Shown here one piece after another: positions 1 to 11,149 of a stretch of DNA of 64,000 nucleotides (position 1 is the stretch's first letter; every line of letters begins with the position of its first letter). Made by a program: the position numbers and the translations under genes. The notes beneath the pieces are model-generated. The model was not told the origin of the DNA. It did no database searches and saw only the letters and a list, made by a program, of their open reading frames with translations. Source of the DNA: Cryptomeria japonica (lineage: Eukaryota; Streptophyta; Pinopsida; Cupressales; Cupressaceae); NCBI RefSeq assembly GCF_030272615.1, contig NC_081406.1:117932847-117996846 (forward strand). The letters are read 5' to 3'.

Positions 1-1126
1 GTTGAAGAAGAACATCTTCTTTCGATAAGCAATTACCAGCAGTAGCGCAACTATTAACGATGCGCTGCCCACAGTAGTTATCACTGATTACAAGGTAAAT
101 ACTGTCAACTATAACGAAGCATAATAAAAGACGACGTAACAAAGTCGAAACAGAATTATCGGCTGAATATATTAGCCTAGGCAAATCCCCCCAAAATATT
201 TGTTAATGATGTAAAAATCGTATATATAATAGAGATAGAGATACTTACCTATAGCAATGGCAGTCTTATTAAGAGTGTTAAACCCACCTGCATGCTCTGT
301 ATTATAAATAATGGCAGAGACGTTTATTAGTAACATTTCACGATTTGTATATTAATTTGGAGAAATGGGAAGCAATAATTTTACCTGCAGTACATCTCTC
401 AGGATATAGGTTGTCCCAGGCGCACTTGCAATGAAACTGCCTCAAATTGTTGTTATAACCACAAAACCCGTGACTTGACTGGCAATCTCTACAAGCTTCG
501 CTGACATTCCATTCAATTGGGAAACCTCCATGTATGATCTGATGGTCATCTACAGGTCCTTCTGACTTATTGACTTGTAATACAACTTGTGCTTTACATA
601 ATTCAGCCCAACTAATGGCTGCTGTCAAATTGTAGTACCAATCAAGGTTACACATTAACCCAGCTGTTTGATTGGGCAAGTCTATCCATCCTGGTTCGCA
701 CTTGCCCCCTAAGCTAATGTTTATGTGTGTATCCGCAATGTGAAATTGAGAGCTAGACCTTAATTCCGTGTTGTTATTGGAAGATGGATCGCAATTATCT
801 CTTAGCTCCTTGTCGATTATTGTCATGGTGCCTCCCATGGTATGGTTAAATCTGAAGTGGTGATGGAATTTGGGAAGCAGAATGTAGTATTTCTTACCAC
901 TGATATTAAGTACAGGCTTTGGCCATCCATCACCATAATCACACTCGAGCTGAAGGCCTAAGTCCCCGTGGCCACTATTGTTAAATCCGAAAGGATAATG
1001 AAAATCATATTCACCATAGATGAAGTGTCCAGGGAGATGAGGGAGCTCTGCCATGAATAGCGTGAATAATAGGAGAAGTGATGCAGTGAAAGAAAGGGAA
1101 AAAATTGGAGGTTGATGCAGAGGCAT
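1..1126 (-). CDS. LRK-A: LRK10-like receptor kinase, 5' part (ectodomain, linker, TM), cut by window edge
   Basis: This is the N-terminal part of a cell-surface receptor kinase. Exon 1 is 385-1126, exon 2 is 249-287 and exon 3 runs from 83 leftwards out of the window. All introns are phase 1, with GT donors and AG acceptors, and the 864 nt stay in one frame. I chose the ATG at 1126 because the codons upstream of it start with TTG. The protein has a hydrophobic signal peptide, then a GUB_WAK_bind-type ectodomain (YPFGF near its start, many N-glycosylation sites) and a Cys-rich WAK-associated end (CRDCQSSHGFCGY). Exon 3 encodes a membrane segment rich in Ile, Val and Leu, followed by YRKK. The kinase domain lies outside the window. 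Three cysteines near the N terminus that LRK-C and LRK-D keep are replaced here. The nearest relative is LRK-B at 59-61.7 kb. Whether the gene is functional cannot be judged without its kinase. Confidence 0.85.
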
Positions 1127-2224
1127 GGCTGCGATTTCCAAACTAGTTTGGAGAAGTGGATGTGGAATTTACAATTCCAAATAATATCGTACAATCCGGG
1201 CGAGGGATAAGATACGAGGAGAGAACCCCTGGATGAAGGAGACTGCAAGCCATAGCTATACGCAATACCTGACTTCTAGTCGTTACGTATTAATCAATAT
1301 ATGTACTTGTTATTTTTATTTTAATATGTAGTTGAGAAGTTCGTGGTAGTGTATGGCTCTAGATATAGGTATGTTTCTTTTACCATGGGTGAAATGTAAT
1401 GAGTGCTTAGTAGATTATTAATAGTCGACTCTATAAACAACAGCCATCACTAGTGAAAAAAAAACTTTAATCATTGTATAGTACACCACACATTACTCCT
1501 ATATAATATTAAATATATGATATCACAAGGATCAACAATCACACAAACATTTCGAAAATTCAACACCACTACAAAACAAAAAGAATATGACTTGCTTTAA
1601 GGGAAAAGCACTGGTAGTCATTATAACTAACTTTGAGCATCCTAAGTTCCTAAACACTAAATTGGATTTCAGCAAATTTTTTAATTGTCTTTATATGTGC
1701 CTTAACTGCTTATAGCTATTATTCTAACTTCTAGTTAGTAAAGATAAATGTTGTGGGATCCATTATGCGCGAGTGTCAAAAAAAGTCATTTCAAAGTGTC
1801 ATTTGAAACATATTGCCTATTGTCCCATTACCTGTTTGCTTTGACAACCAAAAAGTTTGCATAATTGATCCAATACTTATGCACAAATGCCCCAGTAATC
1901 ATGTACTATTAATACCAATAAAATTGCATAACTGGTCTAATTAAAAACTTTTTTTTAGAAAATGGGTAGCTATTGGTTCACTAGATATTTTTTTTAGTAA
2001 AATTTTATTAGGAAAATCCAATTAACGTTAAATGAAACATGGATGGAAATTGTTGCTCTTCCCCTATAATCTATGAAGGTCATTTGTGTATGAAATTTTG
2101 AAAATTCATACACAAACAGATCTAGAAACAAGAATTGATATTGATATGAATTGTAGAAATCTGTGATGTTTTTATAAGAAAAAATATTTGAACAATTACA
2201 TTATTTTTAAACTCTTGTTCTTTC
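1127..2224. other. Upstream region of LRK-A, partly duplicated
   Basis: No gene was seen. The first ~35 bases upstream of the ATG match LRK-B, then the two copies diverge. Similarity returns from about 1440 to 2224, matching about 62450-62950. The paired W-box module found upstream of LRK-C and LRK-D was not seen here. Confidence 0.5.
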
Positions 2225-2640
2225 ACGAGTGCGACCCAAATTGTTGACTCAAAATCATCATAGATATGAAAAATAAATGTTATAGTCAAGCTGCAAGACT
2301 CCGTGCATATGAGCTGGAAAATTGGAAATGGTCATTGTCGTGGCAACATAGCTTCATTAATTCAGTCATCGTGATTTTGGACATTTCTAACATAACAACC
2401 ACGGCTTGGGTCCCTCACTGGGTGAAAAGTTCCCCCGTTATAGCTTTCACGCGGTAATGAACATCAAACACCTATCCGCTTTCATGGAAGGAAAATAATT
2501 ACAACGAGAGGGACCCTATTCTCTAGAATAGAAGGAAGCTTCCTGCGTTACGAACTACTTTGGGAGGCCTGGTAGGGCCGGCTAAAATTTTAGACATTGG
2601 ACGAGGAAAGAATCCGTTACTTAAACAAGAGTAAATTGTA
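2225..2640. repeat. Conserved duplicated block, copy 1 (pairs with 62956-63345)
   Basis: This ~400-bp block is much less AT-rich than its surroundings and is clearly alignable with 62956-63345. It ends near a shared GGGCCGGCTAAAATTTTAGAC segment. Short reading frames in the two copies share the pattern ENWK...W.HSFI.SVI.ILDI but diverge by indels after that, so I do not call a gene. It may be promoter or 5' sequence of a lost neighbour, or a small repeat. Confidence 0.55.
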
Positions 2641-2659
2641 TAATAACGAGGGGTAGAAT

Positions 2660-5600
2660 GTAAAATCTCAAATAAAAAAATTTAATTGGAACATGGGTCA
2701 TAATTGGTGTTTTTTCTGATAAATAATTTTTTTGGTTTTAATATATATATTAAACTAGTATTTGTAGTCATAGGAGGTGCAAGAGATACGCTGATAGGTA
2801 AACAAGAAAAGATATAAATGAAATTTAACATTGCATAACATTTGTATTTTGTTTAATTTGTTCATTTGTATAGAAGTATAATATTTTAAATTATTAACAT
2901 CATGAATGAAGATTATATACATTTGTCTTCTTGTCTTAACCCACTAGAAGAGAAGGTTCTTACATGTGAGTTTAATTGTTTCCACTTTCATAATAAATCT
3001 TTTTCTTTGTCAGCTTTATAATTCCTAAATACACATCTACAATATTATTAATGAAAGCTAGTCGAACACTTAATAGATAAATTAATATTTAAATATTTTA
3101 GTCTTGATCTAATATTTTTTCCATTTGAACATATTTTCTCATTTTAACAAAATACATATATCTATGCCTCCTAATTTTTGAAGCACCATTAGGTGCCTAT
3201 TACATACAAAGGAGTATGAAGATAGTTTCTTATACTATAAGCCTTGTTGTAACTCTCCAATAAGGGCCATTTTAAGTTAAATAATAATAATTTAGCAAGA
3301 TCAACAAACTAAATACACCATTTTAAATCCCTTTGACAACAAAATAAATACATCATTTTAAATCCCTTAGACAACAATGTAAATCTCTAAATGCATAGTA
3401 CAAAAATTCCTTCAAGATCAAAATACTGTCATCATTTTGAATCCCTTACCAAGAAGAAATTTGTAAATTGCTAAGATTATATGTTGGTTATGGTGGGCAC
3501 AAGTCACCATCAATGGGAACATTAAGAATATCCTTCCCTTGTCTTACTGAAACTTCATTTAACATGCAAACAAAACATCAAATCTTCTTAGATGTTAGAT
3601 GTTGAGCACTATGGATATATGGGATAACTTATCTTCATTATGGTTTGTTAGATTCATTGCACCATTTTAATAGATTTTTTGGGTTGAGCTCTTATGCTTT
3701 TGGTTGCACTATGCATATAGTCAAGCATCCATTTCATCTTTTAAGATTATATGAGCTAGATGTTTTCAAGCTTTAAATTGACTAGTATTGATCAAAAGCA
3801 ATTTAGTGCAATATAAAAGTTAAAATAAGTTTTTATCTATCCACTACCTTGACATACCTAAATAGAGATTAGGAAATATCTACAAATAGAAGGACAAGTA
3901 GAGTGTATTCTGAGCAAATGGATTATTATAGTATTCTTTATATAGGCTAATAATATGGTTCTACTCAGTAAATGCCTTGAGGATTTAGGTGAAAAATCAA
4001 GAGTCTTTCAAACATTCTCCAACAAGTGTGGTGTTGTTATAATATTGATAAACACAAAATCCCATTAGTGAAATATATAAAAATATTTTAAATTGTTGCC
4101 CTTGGCATTGAGTGGATGAATGTACATAAAGAAACTCAAAAAATACTTCACTCTCTAAAGAAATTAGAAATCAAAAATTAAACATATAAATGAAAGCATG
4201 GTATAACATCATTCAACTTGCCAAATGTTTGGGGGAGAGTGATACTGGGTTGAAGCCTCTAGTGGGTGCTCATAAATAGGAATTATTAAAAATTTTAAGA
4301 GGGGGACTAAAAGTGTTGCAAAGGTTCTTTCCTACAATCACGATCTCTCATGGATGTACTGATTTGTGAGTGTTAACAGGGGGTTATTGATCAATGTTTT
4401 TCAGAATGGTATAATATTTCTAGAGAGGCAAAGAGCATCTCAAGTTCGCTCTCAAATAGATACATGCTCAGTGATGTGCATATTATGCAATAAAGAGCAA
4501 GTTAGCTGAAAGTAAATGATTTTTTTCATTTTCCCATATTATGACAAATACATTTAATTCTTTAGTTGGCTACCTATTGGAATATGGGTGGAGAGAATAT
4601 TGACAATATTGTAGGTTTGTCTACTTTGATAGTTGCTTTCTTATATGCTAGACTATTTAGCGCATCTTTGAGAATTTGATTCAAAATTTAATGTATTTAA
4701 ATACCTTTACCAGTGTAACTTGTCTAGCTATTTGAAATGGTTACTTTCACAGCCAATTTTATAATAGTTGAAACATAAACAAGAAATTAAACTATCAAAG
4801 ATAATTCTAAGGCATTGAGGAAGAACCTTTCATTTCATCAAGGATGTGAGGAAAGTGGTTTTATTGATTTTAGAGAAGATATGAATATAAAATAGAAATT
4901 AAAAAAGATGGTTCAAAATTTTGGAAAGATATATTTGGTTTTCTTTTTTAACTGTGATATATACTTTTGCTTTATCAATTACAATTAAGTTGCCATAAAT
5001 CTTGGTTCAAATTACTATACTGTATGTTTGGCATTTGAGGTTAGTTGCAAAATACTTTTTCTTTATCAATAAAAAATTATGATTGAATTACCTTGTAGGA
5101 TTTGTTGGGAGTTGAGTCTTTCTATATGTTTTTCGACAAAAAAATCTAATATTATGATTTTAGATAAAAGAATTGTTAAGTTCCCTAGATGGGTGCATAT
5201 CATAATTGAAAAAGCTGAAATAGAATGCAATATCATCAGAAGAGAAGTAATTCTTCTTCTTCGAAGACCTAAAGATTTAAATAGCAAGAAAGTCAATTTA
5301 GCAGAATGAAATGTGTAAGTTGAGTTATCAAAATGGTATTGGCTAGTTTAGCAAATGAGCTGATATGGACCATGTTATGTTGATTTTGTTGTATGAAATG
5401 CATCCTTCATATATATTGAAGCCAAGGTAGAGGAACAATTAGAGTAGACAAATATTTGTATGAAAAGAAGGCTAACCAACATATTAAAGCACCAATTAGA
5501 ATAGACATATATATGTATGAGAAGAATTTTAACCAACATATTAAAGCATTTGGAAAGCAATTTATCAATAGGATAGGCTTACAAAAATCTATGAAAAATT

Positions 5601-6680
5601 CGAAGCTAGTTTAGAAAATTGGAAGGCATTGGACAATTGATTTTTAACTCTTCAAAAAGGCTTTCATACAATTTTATTTAGAAACACTTTGCAAGAGTTT
5701 ATGGACTATTGAAGCGGAATAAAAAGACTTGGCTGAATTAGGTCAGATTTAGTTCAGTAGATTGGTTGATCTAGATCTAATATTATTTTATATTTGTCTT
5801 GAAAATAGATCTTGCTTTCAAATAGATTAGCACCAACTTGGAGGAATGATCAAAGTAGACATAATTATTACCAATTCTTGCAAAGTAATAGGTGTTTAAG
5901 AAGTTATCAAATAGATGACTACCAGTTGAGTAAAATTGTACCAAAAATAGCCTCAAATTTTCAAATTCGTACATAGTATTAATAGCCTTCAAGAATCCAA
6001 AATAGGTGTTTAATAAAGAATGTTATCAGAGATTATATTCCTCTCCTTAACTAGAGAATTGGGTGCGTGATTAGCAAGAAGATCTGCCATTGCCAATCCA
6101 AGCACAATCCTCAGATATTGAATCCAACCTTTATAAATAAAAAATCCTAACAATAAAAAACACAGAATGAGCTCTTGAGTATAAAGGAACGCATAGAAGA
6201 AAGATTAAATGGAATGATTTATAATGAAAAAGAGTAATTTAAAAATATCACTAAAATGAAATACTTTATGCTTGGTGAATTTTTTTGGAACACTACTAGA
6301 TTGAACAATTCACTCAACAAGAGTATTTATGCAAAGTTAGGGTGGTGGTTAAGTAGCAGAAAGGAACAATGAGGCCATGGATAAATTAAAGCATTTAGAT
6401 GATAATGGATTTTGTTCCTGAGATATTTGGTAGAGCATTAAAAATGAAACTGTATGGATATGGTTTGGAGTTTAGAACAACAGATGTTAAGCAAAAATCA
6501 CTATATACTTGCCACAGATATTCAATAATTAACCTATTTCTTAGGTAGTCTTTATTTTTTCATTCACCTAAGAATGGTTAAATGATTGACAAAGTATGTT
6601 TGAGGCATATATAGGTATCACGAGAAGATCTGGATTGGCAAATACACTTAAAACAAAGCCTATTGGCTAATAAAATAGTT
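2660..6680. other. AT-rich segment, no recognisable gene; absent from the duplicated copy at 63.3 kb
   Basis: In the paralogous region the block ending at 63345 is followed almost at once by sequence matching 6690 onwards. About 4 kb therefore separates the two matching blocks only in this copy. The segment has short open frames with frequent stops in all frames. It may be an old, decayed insertion. I recognise no protein family in it. Confidence 0.4.
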
Positions 6681-6689
6681 TTCAAATAA

Positions 6690-7260
6690 TATAAAGGATT
6701 TAAATAATAAATTAATATTTCATATTTTATAATAAATATATTTATGATGCTTATATTAATTAAAAATAATTCAATTGAATTTAATAAAAATTTGAATTTT
6801 AAATTTTATTAATATAACTATTCATAAAAAAACTTAATATGATTATTAATTTTTACTTTGTGCAGTATTAAATTTTAATTGTCAATATTGGTGAAATTTT
6901 TTTAACTAAATTATTAGTGACAAATAATTGAAAGATAAAACATAAATATAAGATAATTAAGTTTTTATCTCTAGAAATAATGTGAAGAATATAACATGAT
7001 GCTGAACCAAAATCTATTTGTCTTGGGATAGAATATGATAACATTTATGTGATACATCTCTTGATATTATCATAGCCTTTAATTTCTAGATAGGTCAATC
7101 TTATCACTATAGATCACTTTTGCATAGCAGAAATTTGTCATGCAACTTGGATATGATCAAGTAAAATGCCAATTTTTGTTCCTTTGTTGACTATGATCTC
7201 TATATTTTGCTAATTATTAAATGGTAATATTTTAAAATGCATTAGAGAGATTGTTGGATA
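6690..7260. repeat. Duplicated block, copy 1 (pairs with about 63480-63960)
   Basis: Long stretches match the right end of the window, for example the shared ATCATAGCCTTTAATTTC and TGCAACTTGGATATGATC segments. It belongs to the same segmental duplication as LRK-A/LRK-B. No coding content was seen. Confidence 0.6.
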
Positions 7261-8814
7261 ACAAAATTAATATTCTAAGTGTTTCCTAGAAAGAAAGTTA
7301 AGATACACAAGGTGTGTACTCAAGAAAAATAAATAGGATCATCTATCTTTGTTCTAAATGTGATCAAGTTATGGCCTAAAAGGCTATGTTGAGTTAAAAG
7401 GTTATAATAAAGAAATAATTTAGCATACAAAATAACTCTCCCTAGAGTCAAATCTAGTTTGACAAAAAACTAAGATCAATCAATCCTAAGATTGAACCTT
7501 TGATGAAAAAAGAACTCAAAATATTAATTAAATTAATAATAACATTTCCATCAAATATTTAACATGGGTGTCAAATATAATGCCAAGAAGAAGAATAGAG
7601 AGGTACGAGTGTGTACCAATTTAATAGATCTAATAAAGCTTTTATAAAGGATCACTACTCACTTCCTTCAGTGGAGAAAATACTACACACAATGGTTGGA
7701 TCATAAAGATAATCTTTGCTAGTTGGATTCTTCAGTTATAATCAAGTTTAGGTGACCAATACAAGATAGCCTTTGCCACTAAATGGAGGACATTTTCCAA
7801 TGTAAAAAATTATATTTAGATTGCTAAATGTAAGAGCTACTTTCCAACGTGCCATATATATGGCATTGGAGAGTTGATAAATAAAATAATTTTTATTTAT
7901 CTTCACGATCTTACATCATTCTCTAAATAAAAATAATACTTTTTAAACATTTGGAGAAGGTGTTAAAAAATGCCAAGAATTTGGGATTCTACAAATCCTA
8001 AGAAATGTGTCTTTAGAGTTTCACAAGTTGAAACCCTTGTATAATTCATCTCTAAATAAGGGATTACTATTGATCCTATAAGGTAATGGCAATTTTAGAG
8101 TTATCTCTTCCAATAAATAAGAAAAAAATATAATCTTTCCTTGAAATAATTAATTTTGTGGGTAGGGTCATCTCAAACTATGTAAGAATAACGAGGCCTA
8201 TTAAAAATTCATTATGCTAAAGAAAGATAAAGTATTCAAATGGACCTTTGGGGGAAGAAATCCTTTTATAAAATAAAGCAAATAATATGCTCAACTTTTA
8301 TTTTAGAAAATCCTAATTTATTAATTGCATTAAGTTTCCATAGTCCATGCTAGCTTTCTTAGATGAAATTCTCAATTTGACTATGTTGAATTTTTTCTAT
8401 CAAATTTTACATAATACTTTCGTATGCATAACTATAGAAGGATCTATAGTATAGCCACAATTTTGACATAGAAAGGTAAGGTTGGGATTCAAGCCCCTCT
8501 TTTGAATGTAAAGTATCTCCCAAGTGAAAATCATCCTAGTGACTTCCTTTCTCCCTCCTAGGTAGGGAGTCACTAGGGTTCAATTTTCAACTTTACAACT
8601 AGTTATGCTTCTTTGCATTTTTTCTTAAGTTCAGTTAGGTGTTCTTGCATCTAGTTTAGCTAGAGTTGAACTCTTATTTGCCTCCTCATGCTTGCACTTC
8701 AATTCTCCTAAATTTAGCATAGGGCATATTTGTGCTTTATTTATAAAAAAATAATTATACAATTATAATTCATTCTATATTATTTGCTTTTGAGTAATAT
8801 AACACTCATTGCAG
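7261..8814. other. AT-rich spacer, nothing recognised
   Basis: No open frame longer than about 60 codons with family features, no clear repeat and no RNA gene was seen. Confidence 0.4.
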
Positions 8815-10590
8815 TTGTGGGGGCGGTAGGGTTTTTACAAGGGAGGAGGAGGAGGAGGAGATTAAATTTGATGATGACGAAGGTGGTGAGGAGTGGTTTG
8901 TCAGATGGCTTGTTGTGGTAGATGGGTTGTTATTTTGGGTGGTTCATTTTATTGTTGGCAAGGCAGGTGTTATGGTTGGCATAGAATGGTTCCCCTTCCC
9001 CTCGCGGGTCTGCATGTTTTGTCACCTTCTTTGTACCTTATGGTGGCTGTTGTGGTTTTTTCCTGTGGATTTGGAGTGGTGGCATCCTTTGGGTGGTGTT
9101 GGGAGGAGGTTGTGGGAGTTGCTGACTTTGTCCTGTCTACTTTTCTTTCTCTTGGGTTTGCTGCTCTTTCGTGCGTGATGGTGGGTGTGGGCTTGGTCCA
9201 TGATGAGTTGGGATGGGAGGTTGTGGTTGTTTCTCTTCTCCCTCCCTATTCTTACTCTCCCTTTCTTTCCTTGGATTGCATTGGGAACCCTCTACTGCTA
9301 TTGGGTGTTCGGTCTAGGGCCTTGCCAGAGATTGGCTTTGTGCAACTATTTTGGTGGGAGCTTTTGCTTCTAGGTGTGAGAAGTTCCTTGTTTATTTCCT
9401 TGTCTCATCCTTGTTGTGGGTTTCTTTTGCTTTGTCCTATTTTTTCGGTTCTCTATTGGCTTTGGGTTGCCCTCCTATTTAGGTGTAGTGGCTTCTTGTG
9501 TGTTGGGTTATGAAAGGATTTCTTGTGTAGTGGGTTTACTTTCCTCAGTGTCCTATTGAGGTGGCCCTTTTTCCTTTAGAGGTGGAGACTAGGTATGAGG
9601 GAGTGGTTCGGCTTCTACTGGTTGCAAATGGACTTTGTGGAATATTGCCCTGCTTTCCTCTTTTGCCTATAGAGGTGGCTCTTTATCCTATTGAGGTGGA
9701 GAGAAGGGGTGAGGGATATTTTTAGATGCTGATAATGCTCGTGTTGTTGGTTGTGGGTTCCTATCAATCCTTCCATGGTGACTGTCACAGATGGGTTTGG
9801 GTTTCCTTTTTTAACCCAGCTTCCCAAGTTGCTTTGCAGGTTGCCTATAAAAACCCTCTTGGTATTTCCTTTAAAAGGTTTAGGCTGTCTTTTCAAAACC
9901 CTATTTCCCAGATTTTATTTTCAGGTTGTTATATTGTGATCTGGGTCTTTTTTGGTTGTGGGAACCATGTAAAACCCAATTTTAAGGTTGACGGAACCTG
10001 GAAAACCCCTATTATTTTTATTTCATTTAGGGGATGGTTGGATGCTAGTAGTACCTTGTTTGGTTGTGGAAGCCTCCTAAAACCCATTCTCAAGGTTGAG
10101 GGAGCCTGGAAAAACCCTTGGTATTTGGCTGTTATCATGGACAGGCTGGATGCTGGCAGTTTTCAACGACCCAGTTTGGCTAGTTTGTGTTTTTGGTTAG
10201 GCTCAAGTTTTACTGTTGGTGAGCTGGAGACTCTATTATAGGTTAAGGGAGCCTAGAAAAATCCTCATTTTCTATTTCTTAGATCTATAAGGTGGTTTAG
10301 ATCTGTTGTTGTGGCCAACCTAGTTTGCATTGTTGCTCTTTTGTGTTTGGCTAGCAGTTGTTCTATTTTGGTTGCTCTATGTCTTGTAGCCTGTGGTGCC
10401 ACACAAGAAGTAATGTATAATCCTTCCTGGATGTTAGTGGCTTTGCTGCTATTTAGCTTTGTTTTATCTATTTGCAGTGTCCCTTTGTTGGTTCTGGATC
10501 CATGAAAAATTAGAGGGTTTCAGGTCCCTTCAAAACCTATTGTATGGGGTTTCAAGTCCCCTCAATACCTGTTTATCCTAATAAAAAACA
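8815..10590 (+). mobile_element. GT-rich repeat-like segment, possibly the 3' or non-coding part of a retroelement
   Basis: The plus strand is strongly enriched in T and G compared with both flanks. It begins with a GGAGGA run and ends in CCTAATAAAAAACA, which resembles the tail of a LINE or other polyadenylated retroelement. The longest open frame (8893-9513) is very hydrophobic and Trp/Val/Leu-rich. That composition is what T/G-rich DNA produces, so I do not call it a protein. Degenerate ~108-bp repeats lie in its second half. Similar composition, on the other strand, is seen at 23058-24964 and 26405-26930. No reverse transcriptase was found. Confidence 0.35.
9954..10265 (+). repeat. Degenerate tandem repeats, ~108-bp period
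   Basis: GGTTGTGG starts units at 9954 and 10062. An internal GGTTGA.GGA.CCTGGAAAA motif recurs at 9986, 10094 and, more degenerate, at 10241 (spacings 108 and 147). Confidence 0.6.
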
Positions 10591-11149
10591 CTGATTTGTG
10601 TAGTTTACCAATTTGACCCTATTTGCGCTATAAGCCCTAAATACCTAGTGTTATTTTTTTTCTTGTATCTTTGTCATACACACTTTGAATTTTTACTTAG
10701 AATGTATATCTTCAAAAAGCTAGCTCTAGTGCCAATCTAATCATGGTGGTAGTTTTGTTAGATTATACTCTAGGTGTTTTCTATAAAGACTCTCTTTTAG
10801 TGCTTCCAAGGTCATAACTTGGGCAAAAAAAATTCATTTTTTGACTTTCACATATTGTAAGAAATCTCTCAGAGTCACCTATTCAGATCTACAAATCATC
10901 TTCACATATCAACCCTATGGAATACTTTGTTATTTATCTAAGACCCCATAACTATCACACATAGAAATATCAAAAACCAAATCGCTCATGTATAGACATT
11001 TGTGGTCTACTTTTGATGAGACCCAACCCACCTTCGAGCATCCATTTGAGAATTTTTAGCATAGAAAAAAGATCAATGAGGATATAATATTTATTACTAT
11101 ACATGTTTTAGATATTCTTCTTTTACACCTTGTGTCTTGCATTACTCCT
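10591..11149. other. Spacer, nothing recognised
   Basis: This lies between the GT-rich segment and the copia remnant. It may include a decayed 5' part of the copia element, but no LTR boundary or primer site could be placed. Confidence 0.3.

Noticed and set aside
8893-9513. 206-codon open frame, hydrophobic, possibly a membrane protein
   Set aside because: It lies in strongly T/G-rich DNA, which yields Val/Leu/Trp/Phe/Gly-rich frames by composition. Two overlapping frames look the same, and no homologous protein or start context is evident.
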